Below, in pieces: positions 22,763 through 31,468 of a DNA stretch of 64,000 nt. This stretch comes from Pseudomonadota bacterium (GTDB lineage: Bacteria; Pseudomonadota; Gammaproteobacteria; Enterobacterales; Enterobacteriaceae), in the NCBI GenBank assembly GCA_018261615.1, contig JAGTSE010000001.1, positions 62,001 through 126,000 of the forward strand, read 5' to 3'. How positions within the stretch are numbered: the stretch's first letter is position 1; every line of letters starts with the position of its first letter. Made by a program: the position numbers and the translations under genes. Under the pieces are notes generated by a model. The model made no database searches. It was not told the DNA's origin and saw only the letters and a list, made by a program, of their open reading frames with translations.

Positions 22763-23312
22763 ATACCTGCAATGTGGCGGCAAAATCTCTGAGCGCGGCT
22801 TGCGCAGTGGCTGCTTCTGCCACCATCCACGGGCTAAAAGCCCAGGGCGTAGCATTGAGTGCCCGCAATAACGCCTCCAGATCTACCCACTGATATTCCA
22901 TTACTTCATCGTAGTTAATCGCCAACGGCGTCGTGATTTGCGCGGCGAAGACCGGGCAGATTTCGTTTTCCACGATGCCGGAAGGATCGGTTTCACGGTA
23001 ACGGAACTCTGGTGTGATGGCGGTAATGCGCTTGAGCCCGGCGCCGACTTCATAACGGCAGCGGCGAATAAGGGCCTGTTCGGTGGTTTCCCCTTTTTGT
23101 GGATGCCCGCAAACAGAGTTCGTCCAGACGCCTGGCCAGGCTTTTTTGCTTAATGCACGCCGTGTCACCAGAGACTGCCCCGTGTCATTAAAAATCCAGC
23201 ATGAAAAAGCCAGATGTAACGGCGTTTGTGATGTGTGTGCGGCGTACTTTTCCTGCGTACCGGTTATCACTCCCTGCTCATTCACTAAAATGACATGCTC
23301 TTGTGTACCCAT
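22761..23312 (-). CDS. idi: Isopentenyl-diphosphate delta-isomerase, type I
   Basis: This 183-residue Nudix-fold enzyme interconverts IPP and DMAPP. The catalytic Cys lies in [13 protein letters not shown] (about residue 67) and the catalytic Glu in VENEICPVF (about 116); metal-binding His and Glu residues are in place. It converges on lysS. Confidence 0.95.
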   Translation of the reverse strand: MGTQEHVILVNEQGVITGTQEKYAAHTSQTPLHLAFSCWIFNDTGQSLVTRRALSKKAWPGVWTNSVCGHPQKGETTEQALIRRCRYEVGAGLKRITAITPEFRYRETDPSGIVENEICPVFAAQITTPLAINYDEVMEYQWVDLEALLRALNATPWAFSPWMVAEAATAQAALRDFAATLQV

Positions 23313-23429
23313 AACGGCTCCCGAACGTAAAAGGCGGGTGGCGCTGGATTTAGTCAGTTTACAGGGAGCACAATCCCTACATCCCAGCCAGCCACAGCGC
23401 CACCGGGCAAACGCGATTATAATCAGCTA

Positions 23430-23624
23430 TCAGGCGAAAAGTTTTGCCCAGAGAGCGGAAAAGGGCATTACCAGTACCAGTCCTGGCAACATATTCGCCA
23501 CCGGGAACGGCGAGATATTACAAATCCGCAGCCCTGTTGCGACCATGATTAACCCCTTGGTAGTAAAAGTTCCCCATCTCTGCAGGTGATCATGCGTATC
23601 ACCGAGTCTGGCGTGATTCTGCAA
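23430..23624 (-). pseudogene. C-terminal remnant of a DUF554 (YqgA-like) membrane protein
   Basis: The segment LIMVATGLRICNISPFPVAN followed by MLPGLVLVMPFSAL matches the last membrane segments of YqgA-type DUF554 proteins. No matching N-terminal two thirds is present upstream on this strand, so only a fragment of about 45 residues remains. The flanking 23625-23820 stretch has short ORFs in several frames that I cannot assign and is probably further debris. Confidence 0.6.
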
Positions 23625-23852
23625 TTGCTGGAGTCTGGCCTCGCTGCCGCCGTCATCAGAAGTGGATGTTTTTCCGTCGCCGCAGGTATTCTACCCGGCG
23701 CTGGTAAAGATGCCGGCGATGCCGTATCTGCCGGAAATGATGGAAATCATTGCTCAGGGCTACCCGGTGCCGTGCCATTCATCGTGAAAGTATTGGCATC
23801 CGGATTGTGGCTGTTATCATAGGTCGCCATTTATTTTAATCGAGGATTTGTT

Positions 23853-24593
23853 TTGCGCGCAGGACGCCTGATAAATAACCCGTTCCGCATTGCCTTTTGC
23901 CTGGCGATCGCTTTGCTACTGGCAGGTTGCGCCGGGAAATCCTCTTCCGGAGGCAGTTATTCCGGTTCCACCTATACGGTGAAGCGGGGCGATACGCTGT
24001 CCCGTATTTCGCGCATTACCGGAACCAGCGTGAAAGATCTCGCCAGCATGAACGGGATCTCCCCACCATATACTATTGAAGTGGGGCAGCGGCTGAAGGT
24101 TAATGGCTCTGAAGCCAGCGCATCCTCGGGTAAAACCAGCACGAAAACCGCGAAAGTCACGCCGTCCTCCGCTGTGCCGCAATCCTCATGGCCGCCGGTA
24201 GGGCAACGCTGCTGGCGATGGCCGGCCAGCGGGAAAGTGATTATGGGTTACTCCACGTCCGACGGCGGCAATAAGGGGATTGATATCGCAGGTTCGCGCG
24301 GGCAGGCCATCTATGCTGCTGGCTCAGGAAAGGTGGTATACGTTGGCAACCAGCTTCGTGGCTACGGTAATCTGATCATGATTAAGCACAGCGAAGATTA
24401 CATTACGGCCTACGCGCATAACGATACAATGCTGGTGAATAACGGACAGAACGTGAAAGCGGGGCAGAAGATCGCCACCATGGGCAGCAGCGATGCGGAT
24501 TCTGTTCGCTTGCACTTCCAGTTGCGCTACCGGGCAACGGCGATTGATCCGCTGCGTTATTTACCGCCCCAAGGTAGCGCACCCAAATGTTAA
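23853..24593 (+). CDS. ygeR: LysM/LytM-domain lipoprotein, amidase activator (YgeR/ActS)
   Basis: This 246-residue lipoprotein has lipobox LLLAGC near residue 25, one LysM repeat ([20 protein letters not shown], about 47-90) and a C-terminal M23/LytM domain. The domain is catalytically degenerate: where active enzymes have His-x-x-x-Asp it reads NKGIDIAG. This fits an activator of cell-wall amidases such as AmiC, as reported for E. coli YgeR (ActS). The apparent start is TTG, after CGAGGATTTG. Confidence 0.93.
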   Translation: MRAGRLINNPFRIAFCLAIALLLAGCAGKSSSGGSYSGSTYTVKRGDTLSRISRITGTSVKDLASMNGISPPYTIEVGQRLKVNGSEASASSGKTSTKTAKVTPSSAVPQSSWPPVGQRCWRWPASGKVIMGYSTSDGGNKGIDIAGSRGQAIYAAGSGKVVYVGNQLRGYGNLIMIKHSEDYITAYAHNDTMLVNNGQNVKAGQKIATMGSSDADSVRLHFQLRYRATAIDPLRYLPPQGSAPKC

Positions 24594-24685
24594 AAAAGCG
24601 CCGAACAGACGATAAATTAACCGGTTAGCGTGGGTGTATCTTGCCAGACGGTGCGTAAAGACTATAATGCGTTACGCACTTCGAC

Positions 24686-24759
24686 GCGGGCGTAGTTCAA
24701 TGGTAGAACGAGAGCTTCCCAAGCTCTATACGAGGGTTCGATTCCCTTCGCCCGCTCCA
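24686..24759 (+). tRNA. glyU: tRNA-Gly (anticodon CCC)
   Basis: The 74-nt cloverleaf runs from GCGGGCGTAGTTCAATGGTA to CGCCCGCTCCA, with encoded CCA. The 7-nt anticodon loop TTCCCAA gives CCC. It follows ygeR, as in E. coli. An integrase stub downstream indicates use of its 3' end as an integration site. Confidence 0.98.
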
Positions 24760-25514
24760 AACAAACCTTTCTCAAGTTCTCCCATCCTCTACAAAGCCCA
24801 GCAATCACAGGCATCTTAGGCTGATTTGGTATTTTCAAGCTCTACATGGTTCTAGTGAAATCTACACATACAGTTGTATAGTAATACGTATAGGCGGTTT
24901 GCCATTCTTTGGAACTATACACAATGCCACTTACAGACCTCGAAATCAGGCGTTCTAAGCCGCGTGAGAAACCCTATAAAAAGTGTAAAGTTGCCGGATC
25001 CGCAAACTTCCTCATTTAGCATGATTTCCTTTCGCATTAAAAAGCATTAATTCCGCTACAGGCCACGCTATTACTGGCTCAGGAATGATTCCACCCTGCT
25101 TAATGTTGTCAGAAAACCCCAGGTTGCCATGCTGAGAAATTGCAGGGTTTCTCACTGTACGGCTGAAAGCTGAACCTTTACCCGCCGTCTCTTTAAAACT
25201 GGTGCGTATTCCGACCAAAACGTCCGACCAAATTCGCGAATTACCCAACCATTTTACGCAGGATATGGCTTTAGTCCGCGCCATTTCTGGCGTTACGGGA
25301 AAAGTGTCAAGTGAGGGATGTTTAGATTTGTTAAGGTTAATTAGCAAAAAAAAGTGTCAACCTGCCTCCTAAGATTTCCTAAGTTTTTTTGCTGAGGATC
25401 GGTAAATCTCGCAGAACTCTTTTACCATCCAGAAATCCGAATTCTCACGGTATAAAACAGGAAATATTTACACCATGGCAAGGCTCTGACTATGATTAGC
25501 GGCGCTAAGGCAGC
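24760..25514. other. Junction of accessory island with glyU, mostly unassigned
   Basis: The first 160 bp after the tRNA are non-coding and are followed by the integrase stub at 24924-25019. A 111-codon open frame on the minus strand (25012-25347) has no family signature I recognise and poor support, so it is not called as a gene. I see no second copy of the tRNA 3' end that would mark the far boundary. Confidence 0.5.
24924..25019 (+). pseudogene. N-terminal stub of a P4-type integrase
   Basis: The 31-codon frame starts MPLTDLEIRRSKPREKPYK, the hallmark N terminus (DUF4102, arm-type DNA-binding) of P4-family tyrosine integrases, which normally continue with GGGLYLLV. Here it diverges and stops at TAG after about 19 matching residues. 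Such integrases lie immediately downstream of their tRNA target, exactly this position, so it marks the attL side of a decayed genomic island. Confidence 0.82.
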
Positions 25515-25703
25515 ATGGACTATCACTACGAGAAATGTAGTTTATGCCAGCGCTCCGGTTTCCCTGCACGATATTTAAAACTCGAAAATGGATGGACGAC
25601 TACCACGCCAGCGATATGCGGTGCGGCGACTTGTCCGAAAGCCAGCTCAAAGAACATTTTCATTTGGTGGATGTTTCCACCAGGGCGAACCCATACACGC
25701 TGA
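25515..25703 (+). pseudogene. Short leader fragment with CxxCQRSG motif
   Basis: The frame begins MDYHYEKCSLCQRSGFP after AAGGCAGC. The CxxCQRSGxP motif resembles the N termini of VasX-type T6SS toxins, which carry CxxCQRxGLPILPVRYA. After the motif the sequence loses resemblance and the frame continues out of phase under the DUF3289 gene. It may be the start of a recombined or frameshifted effector. The assignment is tentative. Confidence 0.4.
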
Positions 25704-26380
25704 CGAAAATCACCCCGTTCAGCCAGCCACAATCAATGTTTCATGGCTCACGCGGTGAAGGGGAGAAAATTACCCGGCAGCAATGCGCCGCTATACTCTT
25801 TGAAGAATTCCGGGACTTATCCCGCACGTTTGCGATTTACAGTCCTTACCAGCCGCTAATAAAGCAGATGATTACCCATATGCAGAAAGCCAGCGGCACA
25901 TCGTTCAGGCATATGTTGCTGGACAGGGCATTGAAGGACCATATTCTGATGGATAGTACTAAAAACAGTACTCGCTCACGGTTAGAGGAAGTTATAGGGA
26001 AAAATATTGACTGGGATAGGAAGTGTTTTCCAGCGAAAGATAAAGAGAAGTTGAAAGAAATTATTCCTGGAGGGAAACTCCCTAAATTTGACCGTGTTCA
26101 GGATAATTTCAACGGTATGGGGATAACTGTCCACGATACCTGGGCGACGCATATCACCATAAAATCACTACAGATTGATAATGATCGTTTCCGGGCTGTG
26201 GTTCATTACAAAGTTCAGGATCACTTTGGGCTGGACAGCGACGATATATCAAAATTTAAATTTAACCAGTTCCGATTTTTCCGTATCTGGTTTGTGCTCC
26301 AGCGATACAGTCAGTTTGGTTTTAAGCCATTTATGACCAATATGGAAACCACCATTGAAATCACAGGAACCCGCAAATGA
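25544..26380 (+). CDS. DUF3289 domain protein, probable T6SS-associated effector
   Basis: This protein of up to 278 residues has DUF3289 features: DMRCGDLSESQLKEHF, VSTRANPYTLTKITPFSQP, KLPKFDRVQDNFNGMGITVH and QDHFGLDSDDISKF through FRIWFVLQR to the end. From memory, DUF3289 occurs as stand-alone or Hcp-linked C-terminal domains around type VI secretion loci. The start is uncertain; an internal ATG at 25592 (MDDYHASDMRCGD) is an alternative, and the upstream leader is in another frame. The stop overlaps the DUF943 start by ATGA, so the two are coupled. Confidence 0.8.
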   Translation: MPALRFPCTIFKTRKWMDDYHASDMRCGDLSESQLKEHFHLVDVSTRANPYTLTKITPFSQPQSMFHGSRGEGEKITRQQCAAILFEEFRDLSRTFAIYSPYQPLIKQMITHMQKASGTSFRHMLLDRALKDHILMDSTKNSTRSRLEEVIGKNIDWDRKCFPAKDKEKLKEIIPGGKLPKFDRVQDNFNGMGITVHDTWATHITIKSLQIDNDRFRAVVHYKVQDHFGLDSDDISKFKFNQFRFFRIWFVLQRYSQFGFKPFMTNMETTIEITGTRK

Positions 26381-26847
26381 GAGTGAAAAATAAGAAGACC
26401 ATTATGCTGTTCTTCCTGACTGGGTGTATGCTGCTGGGATACTGGCTGTGGTTGTCTCTGCGTCCAGTTGAGATAGTCGCAATTCATCACAGGAGTAGTG
26501 GTTTTAGTGATGTTCTGGTTACTAATTTCCCACCGACTGATAAAGGCAAAATTAAATGGTGGTTAAAAAATAAAGATATGTTAAAAAATAAATATTCCAT
26601 TCCTTCCCCTGATTCGGATGGTTATTTTTATGTTACTTTTTGGTCGTTTGGCGATAGCTATAAAGAAGAAGGGAAATATGACAGGTTATGCTTTGATGAT
26701 ATGAAAACAAAGGTAAACTGTATCGAAAAGGATGCCATATTCTCTGTAGATAAAAGTAGGAACATGGGCGTAATGTTCACTGTGTATGATGGTGATAATT
26801 ACCGCTTAGGTCAGAACGACGGTATTATAAAAATTGGTCACGAATAA
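26377..26847 (+). CDS. DUF943 family membrane-anchored protein, probable immunity partner
   Basis: This 156-residue protein has one N-terminal membrane segment (about 9-27), then DUF943 features: RPVEIVAIHHRSSGFSDVLV, TDKGKIKWWLKNKDMLK, GKYDRLCFDDMKTKVNCIEK. DUF943 proteins of enterics commonly lie directly after DUF3289 genes. The ATGA overlap and membrane-anchored periplasmic topology fit an immunity protein, but that role is inferred. It is more AT-rich than the backbone. Confidence 0.82.
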   Translation: MRVKNKKTIMLFFLTGCMLLGYWLWLSLRPVEIVAIHHRSSGFSDVLVTNFPPTDKGKIKWWLKNKDMLKNKYSIPSPDSDGYFYVTFWSFGDSYKEEGKYDRLCFDDMKTKVNCIEKDAIFSVDKSRNMGVMFTVYDGDNYRLGQNDGIIKIGHE

Positions 26848-27055
26848 GCGTTTTCTCCAGTACAGGTCACCGATTTATGCTGGTGGCCTGTACTTCCTCA
26901 GAATAGCCCAATATCAGCAACAACACCTGACCAAACTGCGCAAAATCATGAATTGTACTATGCAAAGCTCACAATCGTATCGCTACAACTCGCGCCATTA
27001 CTGAATTTGACGGATATGCAGTGCGCAAAAAAGTGCGCAAATTCTTAGTGTTGCC

Positions 27056-27240
27056 CTATATGATTTCGTAAATTGTTTGCTGTATTTTGTGGCTGAAATG
27101 CCTTGTGGTCGGATTGGAGTGCACCACGGTAGTAGACATTTCCTGTCCTCGCGACGAGGCCTGTTCAAAGGCCTCCGGACTGACGCCGCCAAGATGACTG
27201 TGGCTCCAGCTGTAGAACACTTCAATGATCCGTGCAGTCC
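27056..27240 (-). mobile_element. IS3-family transposase C-terminal remnant
   Basis: The minus strand encodes HSHLGGVSPEAFEQASSRGQ and then a tail ending TIYEII before a TAG. HSHLGGVSPEAFE is the typical C terminus of IS3-family OrfB integrases. The upstream catalytic DDE region is absent, so this is a dead remnant. Confidence 0.78.
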
Positions 27241-27347
27241 TTTAACGCGTTATCGAAACAAGGGGCGGCTGAGAATATCTGGCGTACACTTGTAAAAAAG
27301 TTGTATTAGATTAAAGCGTATACATAATCACCAGACAATGCCGGTTT

Positions 27348-27474
27348 TATACCCTAAATAATTCGAGTTGCAGGAAGGCGGCGATGCAGTGAATCTCCAG
27401 GAGCTTACTTCAGTAAGTGACTGGGGTGAGCGAGGAAAGCCAACGCACATGCAACTTGAAGTATGACGAGTATA
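27348..27474 (+). repeat. ERIC element, full length
   Basis: A 127-bp imperfect palindrome begins TATACCCTAAATAATTCGAG and ends GTATGACGAGTATA. It contains the diagnostic core GTGAATCTCCAGGAGCTTAC and AGTAAGTGACTGGGGTGAGC used in ERIC typing. The length equals the canonical ERIC. It lies upstream of the panE-like gene. Confidence 0.95.
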
Positions 27475-27578
27475 GCGTGATAAGCAGAGCGTCTGTCCCG
27501 CTGTTGATTGCCGGTGGTATTGTTTTTCATCCTTTTATACAGACGCAAGGGCAGTGAAAGATCACCTGGAGGAAGTTC

Positions 27579-28472
27579 ATGATTTCTGAAAATCCTAAAG
27601 TGGCCCTCATTGGGCCGGGGGCCATCGGAACGACTGTGGTTGCGGCCTTGCACGAAGTAGGTCGAACTCCTGTAATTTGTGGGCGTACAGCGCATCCACA
27701 GCTCGAATTACGTTTTGACGAAGGGCGCATTATTGTGCCGGGCCCGGTGTTGACCGAGCCTACCGAAATCAAACAGCCGTTTGATTTGGTGTTCGTAGCA
27801 GTGAAGACAACACAACTGGACGCCACTGCGGCCTGGCTGGACGTTTTGTGCGACGAGAATACAGTGGTTTGCGTGTTACAAAATGGCGTTGAGCAGAAAA
27901 TACAATTTGCCGATTATGTTGCAGGTGCGACGGTTCTACCATCCGTGGTGTGGTTTCCTGCACAGCGTGAACCCGATGCCTCTGTCTGGCTGCGTGCTAA
28001 GCCGCGCCTGACATTACCTGATACGCTGGCAGCCCAACGCGTCGTCGAGATGTTGCAGGGAACTCGCTGTGAAGTCGATCTCGCTGCTGATTTTATCTCT
28101 ATTGCATGGCGCAAATTGTTGCAGAATGCAGTCGCAGGCTTAATGGTGCTTTCAGGACGTCGCGCCGGAATGTTTTCACGCCCCGATATCACAGACGTGG
28201 CATTAGCTTATTTGCGCGAATGCCTTGCAGTGGCGCGTGCGGAAGGTGCGGTATTAAGTGATGACGTGCCGCAGGAGATCGTTGATGTTTTTCATCGTGC
28301 ACCGGCGGATCTGGGTACCTCTATTCTCGCTGACCGCCAGGCCGGACGAGTGCTTGAGTGGGATATCCGTAACGGCGTTATACAGCGGTACGGGCGGAAG
28401 CATGGTATTCCAACGCCGCTAAGCGATCTGATTGTGCCGCTGCTTGCTGCGGCCAGCGACGGGCCCGGCTGA
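27579..28472 (+). CDS. ApbA/PanE family 2-dehydropantoate 2-reductase-like oxidoreductase
   Basis: This 297-residue protein has the N-terminal NAD(P) motif ALIGPGAIGTTVVAALHEVG, the family blocks FVAVKTTQLDAT and VLQNGVEQ, and the C-terminal domain with the catalytic Lys block SIAWRKLLQNAVAGLMVL near residue 180. It is a paralogue rather than PanE itself, so its substrate is probably another 2-oxo acid. It heads a cluster with a kinase-like gene and yjdI-yjdJ. Confidence 0.88.
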   Translation: MISENPKVALIGPGAIGTTVVAALHEVGRTPVICGRTAHPQLELRFDEGRIIVPGPVLTEPTEIKQPFDLVFVAVKTTQLDATAAWLDVLCDENTVVCVLQNGVEQKIQFADYVAGATVLPSVVWFPAQREPDASVWLRAKPRLTLPDTLAAQRVVEMLQGTRCEVDLAADFISIAWRKLLQNAVAGLMVLSGRRAGMFSRPDITDVALAYLRECLAVARAEGAVLSDDVPQEIVDVFHRAPADLGTSILADRQAGRVLEWDIRNGVIQRYGRKHGIPTPLSDLIVPLLAAASDGPG

Positions 28473-28509
28473 TAAAAGTCGCATATAGCGCGTATATAAA
28501 GGACAAACC

Positions 28510-29022
28510 ATGGCACATTCTGTTCCGACCCTGCATATCCTGTGCGGCAAAATTGCGTCCGGTAAATCGACACTTGCCGCTGAGCTGGCAAAATCACCGG
28601 GCACAGTGCTTTTAAGTGAAGATCGCTGGTTGACGTTGCTGTTTAAGAATGTGATGAGCAGCGTGGCGGACTATGTGCACTACTCAGAAAAACTCAGGAG
28701 CGCTATCGGTCCGCATACCGTTGCGTTACTTAAAGCGGGTGTCAGCGTTGTGCTGGATTTTCCCGCTAATACGCTTGCCAGCCGCCAGTGGATGATGTCT
28801 TTGATTCACGCTTCGGGCGCGGAGCATTGCCTGCACTATTTGCCGGTGGCTGACGAGGAGTGCAAAGCGCGATTGCGGCGGCGGAATGCGGCGGGTAGCC
28901 ATGATTTTGCTGCTTCTGATGCACAATTTGATGCGATCACCCGCTATTTTGTTGAGCCAGGCTCTGAAGAAGGATTTCATATTTTGCATCATGATATTCA
29001 CAATCATGTAACAAGGTTGTAG
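28510..29022 (+). CDS. AAA_33-type P-loop ATPase/kinase
   Basis: This 170-residue protein has a Walker A LCGKIASGKSTLAAELA at residues 11-27, a Walker B-like VVLDFPANT near residue 80, and a lid with RLRRRNAAG. This is the small-molecule-kinase-like or zeta-like P-loop group often annotated as a putative kinase. The substrate is unknown. It lies 37 bp after the panE-like gene and 38 bp before yjdI. Confidence 0.82.
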   Translation: MAHSVPTLHILCGKIASGKSTLAAELAKSPGTVLLSEDRWLTLLFKNVMSSVADYVHYSEKLRSAIGPHTVALLKAGVSVVLDFPANTLASRQWMMSLIHASGAEHCLHYLPVADEECKARLRRRNAAGSHDFAASDAQFDAITRYFVEPGSEEGFHILHHDIHNHVTRL

Positions 29023-29060
29023 TGTCTTCAATACTCAATAAAAACAGCGGAGGCAATGCC

Positions 29061-29291
29061 ATGGATAAAGATCTACTGGATGCGGGTTATCGCGTCTATG
29101 CCGGTGAAAAAATTGATGTTTACTTCAATACGGCTATTTGCAAGCACTCAGGCAACTGTGTACGCGGTAATGCGAAGCTTTTTAACCTGAAACGTAAACC
29201 GTGGATCATTCCGGACGAAGTCGATGTTGAGACGGTGGTCAACGTGATTGATACTTGCCCAAGTGGTGCGCTCAAATACCGCCATAACTGA
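29061..29291 (+). CDS. yjdI: Divergent 4Fe-4S mono-cluster protein YjdI
   Basis: This 76-residue protein closely matches E. coli YjdI (FNTAICKHSGNCVRGNAKLF and VIDTCPSGALKYRH). It is a Fer4_19 mini-ferredoxin with cysteine ligands in CKHSGNC and TCPSG. The ATG at 29061 follows GCGGAGGCAATGCC and is preferred over an upstream in-frame start at 29022. It is paired with yjdJ, as in E. coli, but the pair lies at a different chromosomal position there. Confidence 0.93.
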   Translation: MDKDLLDAGYRVYAGEKIDVYFNTAICKHSGNCVRGNAKLFNLKRKPWIIPDEVDVETVVNVIDTCPSGALKYRHN

Positions 29292-29301
29292 GTGAGAAAA
29301 A

Positions 29302-29574
29302 ATGGAAATACTGGAAGGTCACAACAAATTTTACCTCAACGACGCCGAGGGTGTTCAGGTTGCCGAGATTGTATTTGTGCCGACGGGCGAACATCTCAGT
29401 ATTATCGAGCACACTGATGTTGATCCCAGCCTGAAAGGGCAAGGCGTGGGTAAACAGCTTGTAGCGTGCGTGGTGGAAAAAATGCGGGCCGAGAACCGTA
29501 AAATTATTCCGCTGTGCCCGTTTGCCAAACACGAATTTGATAAAACCCGTGAATATGACGATATACGCGCATAA
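29302..29574 (+). CDS. yjdJ: GNAT-like N-acetyltransferase YjdJ
   Basis: This 90-residue mini-GNAT protein of the YjdJ/Gtn family carries the acetyl-CoA loop [18 protein letters not shown] (about 45-62) and [10 protein letters not shown]. The acceptor is unknown. It starts 10 bp after yjdI with a GTGAGAAAAA ribosome site. Confidence 0.92.
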   Translation: MEILEGHNKFYLNDAEGVQVAEIVFVPTGEHLSIIEHTDVDPSLKGQGVGKQLVACVVEKMRAENRKIIPLCPFAKHEFDKTREYDDIRA

Positions 29575-29616
29575 AAATATGCACCGGAGTTTGCCAGTGC
29601 ACACCCTTCATCGTTA

Positions 29617-30280
29617 CTATCGGTAGCAAATCAGCCCGGCCATCACCAGTGCCATAAACGATACACTGTATAACGCTTGCGCTGCTCCCCATTTTTCGGA
29701 TAAAAACGCCGCTGTCAGCGTTGCCAGAGCCGCACTCATCGCCTGCCAGCGCCACGCTTTTGCGCTGGCGGCAGAGACTGACCGACTCTTCGGGGAAGGC
29801 ATGCAACAGGCTGAAGGTTCCAAGAGCGAATACGACATTTGACGCCAGATGCGCCAGAAAGATCATCACCAGCGCTGCCGTCGTCCATATCGATAACCCG
29901 GGTAACAGGCAATAGGCGGCAAGAAAAGCTAGCAGGCAATAGAGCAGATAACGATTACTCGCGGCATACTGTTCCAGCCGGTTGACCTTCAACAGTCGCG
30001 GGCCACACAGTTGCCCGAGGCCGCGGGCAAAAATCAGCGGCAGCGCCAGCCCGGTGGCGGTATTTGGCTGAATTTGCTGTATCAGTGCGGGCAAGAGAGC
30101 CATCGCAGGCGCGCAGACGGATCTGGCATCGTTGCTGCAAGGTGGATAACCTGCTCCAGCGCACTTTGCGACGCATCTCTTCTGCATCACCCGGGGGCAA
30201 CCGTAAATAGCGAGAAGTTATGCCTAACAAGGGGGCTAAAAATGGCAATCTGCGATGTAAATTGGCAGGTTAATTTTTGA
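29617..30280 (-). pseudogene. MFS transporter remnant with frameshifts
   Basis: Three overlapping minus-strand frames together read as the C-terminal half of a major facilitator protein: FLAPLLGITSRYLRLPPGD, then LPALIQQIQPNTATGLALPL and LLAFLAAYCLLPGL, then WRWQAMSAALATLTAAF and ALYSVSFMALVMAGLICYR. At least two frame breaks (near 30110 and 29785) and a missing N-terminal half make it non-functional. The substrate cannot be assigned. Confidence 0.75.
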
Positions 30281-30339
30281 CTATTTAACATGACTGTTTA
30301 ACGGTGTTTACTGTTCCGTTGCTCCCCAATCTCCAATAT

Positions 30340-30870
30340 ACATGCCGCAGAGTATCAAATGGGACAAAACTATCGGAACCCGTTGGCATCCGTCATCAGG
30401 CTGCGCTTTACGCCTTGTTTTCCCCTGTCGGTGGGATTACGGCATGTTTTTTTGTTCCTGACAGCGGTGATTTGGTCATACAGCCGTCCATCGACAACCA
30501 TGACCAGTCAATGCCGCCCAGAGTTCGCTGGCAAGCAAGCCGTTCTGCAAGAAGCGCCCGAAGAGGCCCGCATCGCTCTATTCCTGGATGCGTCGGAGTG
30601 CAGAACTAGATGAACATATCCCGATGAATATATCCCGGTAACGTTCAGGGCATTCCACTGGCATCCGGTCCTGAGGACGAAGAATATGGCATCCATAGCA
30701 GCACGGTTATCAACGCGTTTACGATGAGTACCGAGCGGATGATGGGTCTTGTGCTCAGGGATAAGCGGTGCCATTTTCTCCCAGAGCTCATCGCTTATCC
30801 GTCATTTGCTGCCTGTCATATTTTCACCTTCAGAGATTATCAGTTACGACATTCTGACAATCCCTTCTGG
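30340..30870 (-). mobile_element. IS5-family (IS427-like) transposase remnant
   Basis: The minus strand begins ATGACAGGCAGCAAA then TGA near 30819, continues ISDELWEKMAPLIPEHK and VDNRAAMDAIFFVLRTGCQW, and further on SMDGCMTKSPLSGTKKHAVI and DRGKQGVKRSLMTD in other frames. These are conserved blocks of IS5-family transposases, in order, but with a premature stop and several frame breaks. It is dead IS debris between the MFS remnant and the fimbrial remnants. Confidence 0.8.
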
Positions 30871-31468
30871 GATGGGTTCTAATACTCCTCGGTTCAACCT
30901 CAGTTATCTTTCTCCGTCTGCTTTTGTCAGTCTTTGCCTAATTAGCACAGATTGTATCTTTGTAAGCGGTAATTTTATTTTGTATTAACGTATATGTACG
31001 CCTCTTATTTTCATGTGTGTTTATTTTTATGATAATAGTAACGATAGTGATATTTTTCATTGTATTGATTTTATGATGTTGTATTTTTAGGCGTTTTATA
31101 TATTTTTATTTATTAATATTATATTTATAACAAATAAATGATCATTTCATTATCATTATTACAGACATAATCTTAATTTATTTTTAAAATAAATTCAGTT
31201 TGTTTATCTGTTTTATTTTCATAATTAAGTTTTTTATATCGTTTTTTGTTATTTTTTTTGATTTTATATATTTTTATATATGTTTTTTGCAGCTTTTTGT
31301 GTTTTTTTATGATTTGTTGTTTACGGTATTTGGTTATTTTTTAGCTTAAAAATAAGTTATTATTTTCACCACGGAAAGAACTATGGGGTAATATTTATTG
31401 TAGTAGTGTCTGTTATGAATACAGATAAATTCAGGGGATTTATATGGAGATAAGTCCAGGAGGTTTAT
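30871..31468. other. Extremely AT-rich non-coding stretch
   Basis: About 600 bp of strongly AT-biased sequence with many T-runs and no usable ORF precede the PapB-like regulator. Long AT-rich leader regions of this kind are typical H-NS-bound control regions of horizontally acquired fimbrial operons. That function is inferred from composition and position. Confidence 0.5.

Larger units (their letters stand above)
26848..27578. other. Non-coding debris with IS and ERIC remnants
   Basis: This 731-bp interval holds the end of an IS3-type transposase on the minus strand (27056-27240) and a complete ERIC (27348-27474). The remainder has no convincing ORF. Confidence 0.6.

Noticed and set aside
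21446..22855. 469-codon minus-strand frame over lysS
   Set aside because: It is antisense to a perfectly conserved lysS and crosses its terminator; composition is typical of a shadow frame.
25012..25347. 111-codon minus-strand ORF next to the integrase stub
   Set aside because: No recognisable domain, no convincing ribosome site and a position in island debris; left as unassigned.
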